Shown: piece by piece, positions 22,768 through 33,878 of the stretch
How positions within the stretch are numbered: position 1 is the first letter of the stretch
Layout of the letters: each line of letters opens with the position of its first letter
Source of the DNA: Brachycybe producta
Lineage: Eukaryota; Arthropoda; Diplopoda; Playtdesmida; Andrognathidae
Direction of reading: 5' to 3'
Assembly: GCA_036925085.1 (NCBI GenBank)
Contig: JAUPFP010000054.1
Span: 1,054,001-1,118,000, forward strand
DNA length: 64,000 nt
Made by a program: the position numbers and the translations under genes
Notes under the pieces: model-generated
Told to the model about the DNA's origin: nothing
Seen by the model: the letters and a program-made list of their open reading frames with translations, nothing else
The model's database searches: none

Positions 22768-25700
22768 ATGGCAGAAGAAGATGGAGAAAAGAGCTTAAAG
22801 AAGGCTCTTGAACAGTGTGCGATGGTGCAATCGATGATCGACATCAGTGCGGAACACTTGGACGGGCTCCGAACTCAATGTGCTACCAGTGCCGAGCTCA
22901 CTCAACAAGAGATTAGAACCCTTGAGGTAATTAGCATGCATATTTACTTAAATATGCAACGAAAACTCGGTAATCACAGCCTTGAAAAAACAAAACAACG
23001 TCAAAATAATCCGTTTTACAGGGGAAACTGATCAAGTTGTTCAGCCGTCAGATGATCTCAAAGGCCTGGATAAACGAAAACGAACGCTCTAATGAATTAA
23101 AACAGTATCCTCACTTGAAACAGTGGCTTTCAGTCGTTGGTTTACGAAGGAATTGCGTCCAAGTTTGTTTGGTTTTTTTGTCTTTACGATCCGAATACAG
23201 TTCGTAATTCGATTTTGTCGTTTTATTTCAGGGAATTTCTCAGAAAGTGAAGACTTTGGAGGATCTATTGAAACTTACTGACACCGAAATCAAGAATACT
23301 TTACGAGAGAACGACAGCAGAGACGAAGAAGAAAGACGGTTGATTGTGGCCCTTTGTAACCTCAGAAAATGCACCGGTGGGTGGCTTGTCTTTGTCGTCG
23401 TCTTTCTTGCTGTTTTTGTTGTAGCTTTTTGTGTCTTCTTAAACTGCAGAAATATGCTGAACTTTTCAATAATAAATTTCATTGTAATTTATGCGTTTTA
23501 TATTTTAGTTTGTGTTGTTTTCGTTTCAGAATGTTTGCGCCACGGCGAAAAGGACATGTGCAACGAGCTAGATCTCCATTGGGATTCTTGGGATCTCGTT
23601 TCGTCGAATAACGATGGAAACTCTCCGAAACCTCGTCAGCGTTCGGGACGTCCTCTCGGCGTAGGTTCGGAAGATCCGTTTTCAAGAGGAAATCCTTCTT
23701 CTCCACCGGTGACCGCGTCCGTTCCTAATGCACCCTGGAGTCCAGCCAACACTGCAAGTGTGACTGCGAGTCTTCCTCACGCGACTGGCAGTTACAATGC
23801 GACGGGATTCACTACGACGACTCGCGATCGGAGATTCACTCCACCTCCGACTCCGCCGACGTCGAGTAGAAAAGGAGAGAAGATTAGGTTTCCAACGACG
23901 CCTCCACCTCGAAAGAGACATCAGACGGCCGTCACGAATCTTCTTCCGGATTCTTATCCGCTCACAAAGAGCAAGTCACACGAGTCGCAACTCGGCAATC
24001 GAGTTGATCTCAATGATCCTACGTCAAGGTTTTTAGTCCGGTGTTTTTAACGTGAATGAATCTTAAATTTCGGTCGTTTTTTTCTCCGATTGCAGATCCG
24101 ATCGTCCGGCACGAAGACCTAGGCTTTTGACTGAACCGGGTCTCGAATCCGATCAGGAGGAGGTTACTGTAGTTTCGGGTCTTAGTAATTCTTTGACGAA
24201 CTCTCCGATGAGAATGTCGCCTCACTCTTATCTCGATCATATTCCGATGATCGATGAAGTGAACCACCGTTGTTAGTTTTGATCCAAAAAAAGGAAGCTT
24301 AACATGGTTTTAAATTGTAAACAGCGTCTCTTGAATATTATTCTGCGTTTCATTTGTAAAATGAAGAAAAATTTGAATGTGTTTTAGAAAACAGAAGGCT
24401 AGCTACTAGCTCAAATGTCTCAGCTTTAAGTAAACGATATTTTTTTTATATTTGTCTATAAAAAGTTTATTTTGAACGATATCAACCTGAAAATACCCTA
24501 AAGTGATTTAGTTACTTTTATGGTTTTTAAAACACTTTCAAGTTTTTCTTAATAATACACCAGAAAGACAGCATAAATTGGAAGATCGAGAGGCGTTCGC
24601 ACTTTAAAACCCAACTTAAACACATTGTCGGCGTTGTTAAAGGCTGTGTTAAATGTTTTATTTTCAGCACAACTCATTGCACCGACTTCACCGAGAACTC
24701 CGACGTTGCCGGCAATGGTTTTGCCTCAGATTTCGCATAGGTTTGTCTCATTAAATTGCAAATGGGAAAGCACACACTTCAAGGCTTTTTTTATTTATTG
24801 GTTTCGTTTTTAATCGAAGGTTCAAACAAATTATAAAAATGGCACCTTGCGACATTTGTAAAAAGCAAATGATCATCGGATTAAAGTGCAAGGAATGCAA
24901 GTAAGTCGTTTTTTCGAAAACAACTTGTTACAACACTTTCTCTTTACTCGTTCGTTTGTTGTTTCAAGGTTGCGTTGTCACCATAATTGTTCGGACAAAA
25001 GCAACTCTCCTTGTTTGCCTCCGGAACTTGTTAATTTCATTCGAATGCATAACGATGGTCAATCTCATATTTTTTAAATTTTTTTTTTTACGAAGAGCTG
25101 ATTTTCGAACTTGAGTTATTTTGCAGTTTCAGAAGAGCAACACTAAGGAAATATTAGACACTAGAATGGTCGCTGAATCACTTACTTTGATTTTCACGTT
25201 GATATTTTTCAAAAGAAACTATATAAACAAAAATTTCAAAATATTGTCTGCTTAAAGTTTCAACATTTTTGAACTGACAAAAATGCATTTTTTAAAAGAT
25301 GGCAAAATGAAATACCATTAAATGTTGGAGTTACCCGTCTAGTCTCGAAAACACTTTCAAGATTTTTTTAATTTTGCTTCTGAAACACAGAAATGACTGG
25401 AATTCGGGGGCCGTTTACACTTTAACAGGAAGAGAGAGAGAGAGAGAAGTGTATTTTTGGTTGAATCTGTTGATTTTGTTCATTAGGAAATCGATCTCCG
25501 ATTCTGGCTCGCTTCGGGATGGTTTCTTCGCCCATCTTCAAGAAAGATGGACATCGAGATCGAAGGCATTATCCTTTGCAGCCTCTCATCAATGCGCCGT
25601 TTCAGGCCATGGATACAAGTTCGAACACTTCTTCTTCGTCTTGCAATTCTTCCACTCCTTCCTCGCCCGCGCCGAACTCTTTAATGCACACTCCTCCCAT

Positions 25701-28480
25701 TCTGACGACGCACCATTTCGATTTCTCGGGTACGAAATACGCTTTCTCGTAATCTTTTCATTCGAAAGATAACTTTTCTTTGTTCGATACAGACGTAGCT
25801 TTCGAAAACAGCATCACGATCGAAACTAGGCCGTTAACGGAGATCAAGTGAGTTTAAGAATCGAAAGAATTGACGATTTCATCGATTTGGTTATTTCATA
25901 TGTTTGCGTTGTTGTCTATAGTGAGTTGGTGGAAACGCAGAAGTCGAATGATAGCGACAAAACGATGTCTGGAACTTCCGGAAGTGTAAGATATGGTTGT
26001 TTAATGTTTGAAATGTTTCACTGCGAGCGCAGAATGCAGAGAGTTGTAACTAACTAAGCTTTTCTAGTGTTTTTCTCGATAATGTCGAGATGTCATAAAT
26101 ATTTTTCATCGTTCTTTAGACGGATTCCGAAAAAACGCTCGCTGGTCGAGTCGATTCTCAGGACAGTCAGGTATCCGACGTCGATTCCATCGATCGTTCT
26201 TGGCCTCGACAGAACAGTGTATGTTATGAACAGCTGATTTTAAAACTTTTTTTTATTTTAAAGTTTCAGAAGAGCAACACTAAGTGTGTTAGACACTAGA
26301 ATGGTCGCTGAATCACTTCTTAGTATTTTCATGTCGATTTATCTTTCAAAATAAACTTTTTATGAACAAAAATTTAAAAACGTTGTCTGCTTCATTCTCT
26401 GGATCATTTTCAAACTGACATAAAAAGCTTATTTAAACAGATGTCAACCCTTAAGTGATTCAGCTACCTTTCTAGTTTATAAACCCTTTTTAGGTTTATC
26501 TTAATTTTGCTCTTGAAAGACAGAATGACCAAAGTTTGAGGTTTTTTACACTTTAAAAGCCCCTTAATTAAACTGTCTTTTCTTGTAGTTATCATTCCGA
26601 GAATGGGAAATCCCATACAATGAACTAGTCTTTGGCGATGCCGTTGGAACGGGACGTTTCGGCACCGTATCAAAGTGAGTTCTGTGGTACCCAGCTCTCG
26701 TATTTGACGTTAACTTCTGTTCTAAATCTTCCGATCTTTTTGCAGAGGTAATTGGCACGGTGAAGTAGCGATCAAGGTGTTCAATATGGATCATATGGAC
26801 GACGAAAATGCTCTCGACGCTTTCAAACAAGAAGTTGCAACGTTTCGTAAGACGCGGCACGAGAACCTCGTGTTATTCATGGGAGCTTGTATGAAACCTC
26901 CTCATTTGGCCATTGTTACGAGGTGTAATTGGCCTTCTTGACGATCGCCTCGAGTTCATATATGATTGTGTTCTTCATCGATTCGTTTTTGTACTGCTTC
27001 TCGTTAAAAGGTTATGCAAAGGAATGACGCTGTACACGCACATACACCTACGACACGACCGCTTTAACCTGAATAGGGCCATCATCATAGCACAGCAAAT
27101 GTCTCAGGTGTGTCTCGAAAGATTTGGCTATAAAAACCTTCATTAGCTTGCGTTTCAGAAGCAACGTTATGAAATTGGAGAGTGTTTTAGAAACTGGAAG
27201 AGTAAATGAATTAGTTTACATGTTTGTGAACAGTTGATTTTCTAGCTCTGGTTAATCTGGCGTTTGCAGAAGAATAACGAAAAAGAAAAATTGAAAGTAG
27301 TAGCGCAATCGCTTAATAATATGATCACGTTGACATCTTTCAAAATAAACTTTTTAGAAATAACAATTTAAACTGCTTAAAGTTGGTTCACCTTGAAAAA
27401 TACCTTTTTAAGTGATTGAGCTACCTTTCTAGTTTCTAAAACACTTTCAATTTCTTCTTCGTTTTGCTTTTGAAAGACAGAATAACCAAAGTTATCTGTT
27501 TAATTCTTTTGTAATGTCTGCTTATAATAAGAATGCTATTGTTTAGGGGATGGGTTACCTCCACGCAAGGGGCATCGTCCACAAAGACCTAAAGACAAAG
27601 AACATCTTTCTAGAGAACGGCAAGGTGGTCATCACTGATTTCGGCCTCTTCAGTGTAACTAAACTATGTCACGGGAATCGGTTTGTCTCTCCTCATAATT
27701 CTTTCGACCCAATCGTGTGATAGATTTTCACTCTCGTCTTTGTTTTTAGTAAGGGAGACTGGTTGACCATTCCTCCTGGATGGTTGTGTTATTTAGCTCC
27801 CGAGATTGTCAGCTGTTTACGAGCATCGAACGATTCGAATGCCAACGATAACATCCCTTTTACGAAAGCGTCGGACATCTATGCATTTGGGTCAGGGTCG
27901 AAAAATTTCACGATTTTAAACAAGATCTTAAAAAAAAAATCGTAAATTTATCAAAAACTTTAAATACTTTCAATATTCTTAAATTTGATTTAAAAAATGT
28001 GAACGTTTTTTAAACTCTGGTTAATTTGTCTAACGAGATTCAAATTAAACGAAATTTGAAAGTGTTTTTAGAAAATTCACGCATTCATTTCATGCGGGTT
28101 TCTTCATTTTTTTTTGTTAGGACGGTTTGGTATGAACTGTTGTGTAGCGAGTGGCCGTTTAAAGGTCAACCTCCCGAAGCGATAATCTGGCAAGTCGGCA
28201 AGGGAATGAAACAATCTTTAGGAAGCATTCAAGCGTCGAGAGACGTTAAGGTTTAACGGAAGCAGCTAACATTGGAATCGTTTGTTATTTTCGGATGTTT
28301 TGCTGATTTATCGTATTTTATTTATAGGACATTTTGATGATGTGTTGGTCTTACAAAGCGGCGGATCGTCCCGAGTTTAGCAGTTTTCCTAAACTCCTGG
28401 ACAAGTTACCTAAAAAGAGGCTAGCTCGAAGTCCTTCTCATCCGATCCAATTGTCACGTTCAGCGGAATCCGTTTTCTAA
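22768..28480 (+). CDS. KSR: Kinase suppressor of Ras (KSR)
   Basis: Scaffold pseudokinase that assembles RAF, MEK and ERK downstream of Ras. Nineteen exons: 22768-22926, 23022-23162, 23232-23376, 23530-24028, 24096-24271, 24668-24740, 24820-24900, 24969-25057, 25487-25729, 25793-25847, 25922-25985, 26120-26218, 26589-26674, 26746-26922, 27011-27107, 27547-27680, 27750-27890, 28121-28250, 28328-28480; 913 residues. Domains: N-terminal CA1 coiled coil/SAM-like ([10 protein letters not shown]), a Pro/Ser-rich CA2 with [12 protein letters not shown], a C1 zinc finger (about 398-455, CDIC...CHHNC), Ser-rich CA4, and a kinase-like domain from about 609. The loop GTGRFG and the lysine of VAIK (about 647) are present, with HKD instead of HRD (740-742) and DFG (759-761). 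Four introns contain family R copies. The gene is divergent from PAXIP1. Confidence 0.95.
24285..24625. repeat. Family R element in KSR intron 5
   Basis: Starts CTTAACATGGTTTTAAATTG; core TGTTTTAGAAAACAGAAGGC; the right arm is mutated (TTACTTTTATGGTTTTTAAA). Confidence 0.6.
25080..25425. repeat. Family R element in KSR intron 8
   Basis: Left arm GACACTAGAATGGTCGCTGA, right arm TTACCCGTCTAGTCTCGAAA. Shares the GGTCGCTGAATC variant with the copy at 26222, so these two are close relatives. Confidence 0.6.
26222..26580. repeat. Family R element in KSR intron 12
   Basis: GACACTAGAATGGTCGCTGA left arm, CTACCTTTCTAGTTTATAAA right arm; the variant core matches the copy in KSR intron 8. Confidence 0.6.
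27130..27500. repeat. Family R element in KSR intron 15
   Basis: The left arm appears twice (TTAGAAACTGGAAGAGTAAA and GAAAGTAGTAGCGCAATCGC); the right arm CTACCTTTCTAGTTTCTAAA is intact, suggesting insertion of one copy into another. Confidence 0.6.
27985..28090. repeat. Family R fragment in KSR intron 17
   Basis: Only the outer arm (AACTCTGGTTAATTTGTC...) and GAAAGTGTTTTTAGAAAA remain. Confidence 0.4.
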
Positions 28481-29921
28481 AGTAAATTCCTTTTCTCCTC
28501 CTCCTCCTCCTTTCGGTACCTTTACGCTTCTTTTTTTTAAATCGTGGTTCCGTCTTTTTCTCGTGTTTGGTGTCCATTTTCATTGATCATTCTCGAAAAG
28601 AAGTTCTCATTACAGATTGAAAGAATTGAGCTTCAGATTACACATTTCGAAATCGAATCAAAATCACATCTTAAAAAAGTAACATTTTCAACTAACCTTT
28701 TTGTTGATTCGATCAGATCGGATCAGTTTGGCTTATATTCCTCTCGTTGTTAGTCAGTATCTCGTGTTTAAATTTTAAAGTAACTAAAACTCCGTAATGC
28801 ATGACTTTTATTCGGACTCGATGGCCAGCACGTTTGCTATCGTAAATTGCGATCGAAACTATTCGTGTTTTCCTACGTCAATAGGGGATGTTTTCGTAGA
28901 AGAATGAAATGAACATACGCTTTCTTTAGATGAAATTTTTAAGAACAACAGGAGACGGTTATGCTGCACATTTACCATTCTAGTTTACAACAAACTTAGA
29001 ATTTTTTTCCTGAAAGCCGTATCTAAAAAAAAGTTTTCGTTCTTTGTGAATTCGTTTATAAATTGTTTTAACGACTCTTGCATCGAAGCCACCGTAATGA
29101 ATTTCACTTGTGACTGAACCGATCCGATTGATTACCTCCTTAAAGTAAGGTGTATGCAACCGTGAGTTTTCTAGTAACGATCACTGCACACCAATAGAAT
29201 GAGATTGCAATCAATTTTAGCAAACGAAGCGAATATTGCTATATTTAATTAATAATCTGTGACGTACGGTCTCGATATCGGAAGTTTAAAACGCCGCAAA
29301 TCGCAAAATCATTTGCGGTTAAAAAATGCACTTCTTAAAAACAAATTTGCGGCCTTTTTTTCTAAACTCATCATTTAGATTTCCATTTCTATTAACTAAA
29401 AAAAAACCGTAATTATTCCTCTGAATGTATGTTAGGTGTCATATTTATTTATATAAGTTTTGTACATAATGTACAGAGGGTTTCGTCGAAGAAACCTTTT
29501 GAAAAACAAAATGGGTTCTTTGTTGTGGATCGATTTTTCATCCTTTCGATACACAAAAATCGAAATCGTCTTAAAAAAATAACAATAATATGAAACTTTA
29601 TTTTTTGCTTCTCATAATAATTAATATGCAAATAACTTTCTTTCCCATCTTTTTCCTTCCTTCAATTTCCTCTCCTCCTCCTTCTCCCCACGATATGTAA
29701 ATATTCAAAACATAAATTAATGACCAAATTTTAAATATTTCATTTTTTCTTCTTATACATAAGATATTGTAAATATTGTGTTTCGTGTTTTGATTAAGTT
29801 TTATTTCGGTGCTTTTAAAATAAGCAAATTGAAAAAGTGCTGCCAAAGACCAAAAGTTTTAAGTCAAGAGAAGAAGAGAAAATTGGGCCTAAATTCACTG
29901 AAGAAAACTTAAGTACTTCTA

Positions 29922-30012
29922 CCCTCTGAGCAAGGTTCCAACATTGAAAAAAAAAAACCTGTTCAAATGTACTAAAATAAAACAGGTCGTTGTTGGAGCC
30001 TTGCTTGGAGGG
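29922..30012. repeat. Small fold-back
   Basis: CCCTCTGAGCAAGGTTCCAAC pairs imperfectly with GTTGGAGCCTTGCTTGGAGGG across about 50 bases. Confidence 0.5.
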
Positions 30013-30054
30013 TTCAAGTCATAAAGGTCTCATTAATGATTTCTAACTGTGAAA

Positions 30055-30135
30055 AGTTAAAGCTAGTGCTAAACTTAGCAACTTTTACTTGAAGTTTCCT
30101 ATCAAAAGTTCATAAGTTTAGCACTGGCTTTGACT
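30055..30135. repeat. Small fold-back
   Basis: AAAGCTAGTGCTAAACTTA pairs with TAAGTTTAGCACTGGCTTT across about 35 bases; it lies 43 bases from the previous fold-back but is unrelated in sequence. Confidence 0.5.
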
Positions 30136-30164
30136 ATCTGACTATTAGCAGTCAATTAAAGTGG

Positions 30165-30470
30165 GTTTGAACTGTAGTTATTGTTTTCAGGAGCTAAATA
30201 AAGAGAAACTTGTGTTTTTTTATAAACTAGAAGGGTAGTTAAGCCACTTAAGGATATTTTCATGTTGTGTATTATTTAAAACAAGCTTTTTAATTCAGTT
30301 TATTAAAAAGTTTGTTTTGAAAGATATCAAACATAAAAATACTAGTAAGTGATTCAGCTACCGTTCTAGTTTCTAACACACTTTCAATTTCTCTTCTTAG
30401 TGTTGCTCTCGTTTCATGCAGAATAACCAACAGTTCAAAAAGGACCTTTTCATAAAATATTATTAAGTTT
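30165..30470. repeat. Family R element
   Basis: Intergenic copy with TATAAACTAGAAGGGTAGTT left and CTACCGTTCTAGTTTCTAAC right. Confidence 0.65.
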
Positions 30471-30644
30471 TCTTCTTAAATTTGGGCCTTGCTTTCATTT
30501 CTTGTTGATGTTTTTTTAAACAGAAATCCCTAATTGTATTTTTCTCTTTATCGCTTTAAAAAAAGATAAGACATGTAACTAAATAATTAATATATGACTA
30601 AAAATTTCATATACAAATTACACAGTGAGTTTTGTTCAAGAGTT

Positions 30645-30650
30645 TTTATT
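30645..30650 (-). terminator. Poly(A) signal candidate for HIRIP3
   Basis: AATAAA on the minus strand, about 100 bases after the HIRIP3 stop; other A/T-rich matches are nearby. Confidence 0.35.
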
Positions 30651-30750
30651 ATATATTAATAAAAACATTCATTGTTAAAAAAAAAACGACAAAAAAAGAA
30701 CTATATATGAAAAAAAAAAAGAAGATGCAAACACTACTTTATACTAAATT

Positions 30751-33390
30751 TTAATCATCACTTTCTTCACTGTCAACGATATCTTTCAATCTAGAAAACC
30801 TCTTCTTAATGGAATTGTCTTTGTTGTTTGTATCGGTACAAGTCTTTGGTGACTTGCGCGGTGACGATTGGAAGGAATTGCGATCACTTCGCCGAGTTCG
30901 CCCTAAAAACAGAAAGAAAAAACCAAAGTTAAGCTCATTTTTAAGCGTAAATGCGCTCCCATGTAATCTGGTTATTGTCTTTCGGAAAGTATTTTAGTAA
31001 ACTAGAATCATAATTCAATCACCTAAGGAATATTTTCATGTTAATATCTTTTAAAATAAGCTTTTTATGTTAGTTTGAAAATAGCAACTTTAAGCTGACG
31101 ATATATTTTAATTTTTGTCAATAAAAAGTTTATTTTGAAAGATATCCTAAATGAGCTCGACTACCATTCTAGTTTCTAACAAACTTTCAATTTTTTCTTA
31201 GTGTTGCTTTTCTGAAATGTAGAATAACCAATTTCAAAAATCTGCTGTTCATAAGACAGTTTATCTAGCCTCTTTTGAGGCCTCATCTAGCCTCCAATCA
31301 AACCTTCACTGTTAGTTAAAATATTCCGCACGTCCAATTCGGCTATTTCTTGATTTCGTTCACGTCTTTTTTTTAGACGTTTGCATTTTTCGACGCTTGG
31401 GGTTCCTGTAATTCGAAAAAAAAAAAAAAAAAAAATTAACATCTTCATTTTTGCAGAACTTTTGTTTAGAACTTTCGAACTGTTTTCACCTTTCAGACCA
31501 GCTTCTTCTAATGAATCCTGAAGTTTTTGTACTTTGGATTTAACACTCTTGCAATTCTCGAACAATTTAACGCAATTTAGTCTCAATCCGGCAAGTCTGA
31601 TGTACTTTTTCATTCTTAGTATCTTCGGATCGTCGTCGTTCCCAGATTTCTGTAATTATTTCATTTTGTAACGACTTCAGGACAAAAGTATGCGGGTTTT
31701 TTGTATTCAAAGAGACTGTTTAGAGGCTATAAATCTTAAAATTACTCCAGAGTTAATAGAAATGTACAACCTGACAATTAATCTACTAGAATTCTAGCCT
31801 CTAAACGGTCTCATTCATTGAAAAAGGCATACTTCTTTTAATCCTAGTAATTAATGATGAAAAAAATGATTCATTTTTCAATTAAAACGGTCTGTTCAGA
31901 GGCTAAAATCTACTAGAACTCTTGGTTAGGTACTGAGAATTCTAGCCTCGAAACGGTGTTAAATTGCAAGAAGTATTATTTTTTTTTCCACTTTAGCAGT
32001 GAGTAATGAGCTTTATAACAAGTTAATATTATTGAGAACACTAACAGTTGATCTCTTATTAGTTTTTCCATCCGAAGAACCTCCTTTCTTTGCTTGTTTT
32101 TTCTTTTGAGGTTCTTCTTCAGAGTTTTCCGCTTCTGTTTCTGAATTACTCTTCTCGTCATCGTCACTTCTCGCATTCTGAAATTATGTAACAGACAATT
32201 AATCATTGTTGCTTGGCTCTAGTTTGTGTCGTAGAAGAATACAAACAGTCAGCTTTTTCTTTTTGTGTTCGTCTTCAGATTCATCCGATTCACTTCTAGA
32301 ATTATTGTTCTCGTCATCAGATTTATTTGCTTCTTTCGTGCCCATTTCCTTCTTCTCAACGCCGTCATCCGAGTCGGAATCTGAAAATTTCTTCTCTTTC
32401 ATTGTGAAATCTACGGTTGTATCACTAATTCTCTCCTCCATTTCGTCATCATCATTTTCTTTTGCAGGTTTTTTGTCTTTACGTGGTTTTAGCGGCTCTT
32501 CGTCATCAGAACTCGAAGAAGACGACATTCTTCGTTTCTTCTTTGCATCATAATTTTTAGAGCCGTTTTCATTCTTACGCTTTGCATCTTTATGTTTGTT
32601 TTGTTTTGTTTCAGGTTCGTTCACTGTGAAGTCTACCGTTGTATCACTAATTCTCTCCTCCGTTTCGTCATCATCATTTCCTTTTGCAGGTTTTTTGTCT
32701 TTACGTGGTTTCAGCGGCTCTTCGTCATCAGAACTCGAAGAGGACGACATTCTTCTTTTTTTCGTTGCATCATAATTTTCAGAGTCGTTCTCATTCTTGC
32801 GTTTTGCATCTTTACGTTTGTTTTGTTTAGTTTCAGGTGCGTCCTCGTCGTCTGAACCCTCAACATTTTTCTTTCCGTTTTTAGTTTTCGGTTTCTTTTT
32901 GACATCTGACTTCGACTCGTTCTGAACAGTTTTCCTTTTCTTTACAGGAGACTTCTACATAAAGTACGATACTTTTAAGATTAAAATAATTCTTAGCACT
33001 ACTCGAATATATATTTCATACTATGGAATAATCTTCTTTAAAGACTCTGATGACGGCAGCCGAGAAAACTTCTTTCTCTTCTGGTGATAGCGAATCTTTG
33101 CCAATTTCCTCCAGATATTTTGTTACAAGAATACGTTTTGTGAGTATCCTGTACGATAGAAGAAAAAAAACCATCAAAGATAAAACATGTGGGAAATCTG
33201 AAGATTTTGGCGCCAAATTGATTCCCACCAAAAGCTTTTAACAACGTGTAACGCAATGCATCAGTTAAAACACTGAATTCATGTAAAAAACTAACAAACA
33301 AAGTGATATTTTATTCAATTCTTACCCAGGATCTTCAGCTGCATTCAAGAATTTTCGAATAAACGATGAATAAGCGTCTCCTTCTGCCAT
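30751..33390 (-). CDS. HIRIP3: HIRA-interacting protein 3 homologue (H2A-H2B chaperone)
   Basis: Nuclear histone chaperone of the HIRA/CK2 network. Seven exons: 33326-33390, 33022-33148, 32247-32954, 32046-32177, 31490-31649, 31304-31405, 30751-30902; 481 residues. Seen: an N-terminal helical domain (LTKRILVTKYLEEIGKDSLS, then EEKEVFSAAV) as in HIRIP3 family N-termini; a long Lys/Glu/Ser/Asp-rich linker with CK2-type SSSSSSDDEE clusters; the conserved C-terminal domain (MKKYIRLAGLRLNCVKLFE, LEEAGLKG, TPSVEKCKRLKKRRE, ELDVRNILTNS); and an acidic end matching the CHZ histone-binding motif (FSRLKDIVDSEESDD). The linker contains a 222-bp in-frame tandem duplication. One intron carries a family R copy. 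Upstream lies a decayed family M element. Identity rests on the N- and C-terminal domains together. Confidence 0.88.
30945..31265. repeat. Family R element in HIRIP3 intron 6
   Basis: TTTTAGTAAACTAGAATCAT left arm and CTACCATTCTAGTTTCTAAC right arm inside 30903-31303. Confidence 0.6.
32395..32838. repeat. 222-bp tandem duplication within HIRIP3 coding exon
   Basis: Two nearly identical units are offset by 222 bases (74 codons); for instance GACGACATTCTTC occurs at 32521 and 32743. Both encode a serine cluster, EEPLKPRKDKKPAK and SDTTVDFT, so an acidic phosphorylation-type module has doubled. Confidence 0.8.
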
Positions 33391-33878
33391 GGCTTCTCGA
33401 TTTCGTGCCTTTTTCGCGAATGAAATCTTATTTCCGGCTTGGAGAGGGATTTTGGCGCCAATTCTCCTAGAAATAACGTAGGCGTTTGGATCCAGCACAA
33501 ATTATTTATGACCGTTAGCCCAAATATTAACCAATTAAAATATGCCATCCCCTCACAAAAGGGCGGGACATTTGACGTCAGACCAAGTAACAAACCAATT
33601 AGAGATTGCCGTGTCACATAAAAGGGCGTGAAAAATGAATTTGTTGTGCTGGCTCCAACTGCCTATCAAAAATAACGCGCATATGAATAATACGTCACTA
33701 TATAGAAGCTAAACTTCGTCAGGTAAGTGTACTACAATGGTGTTTTTTATTACGTAGTTATACGAACGTGTGACGCCATCTTCGTTCGCCTATATTTTTT
33801 AAACGCCTGAGCCATCTTAAGGTACAACCTGTGCATCAATTTCAATCATGTGATGTGAATCATGTGATTCATGTCAAG
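33391..33878. promoter_or_regulatory. Upstream region of HIRIP3
   Basis: Contains a decayed family M copy (about 33535-33665; CACAAAAGGGCGGGACATTT and CATAAAAGGGCGTG blocks) that carries a TGACGTCA at 33565. Its ends are not clear enough to give target duplications. Confidence 0.45.

Larger units (their letters stand above)
28481..30640. other. Gene-poor interval between KSR and HIRIP3
   Basis: No exon could be supported. It holds the KSR 3' flank, two small fold-backs near 30.0 kb and one family R copy. A purine/pyrimidine-skewed stretch at 29660-29700 is low complexity. Confidence 0.5.
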
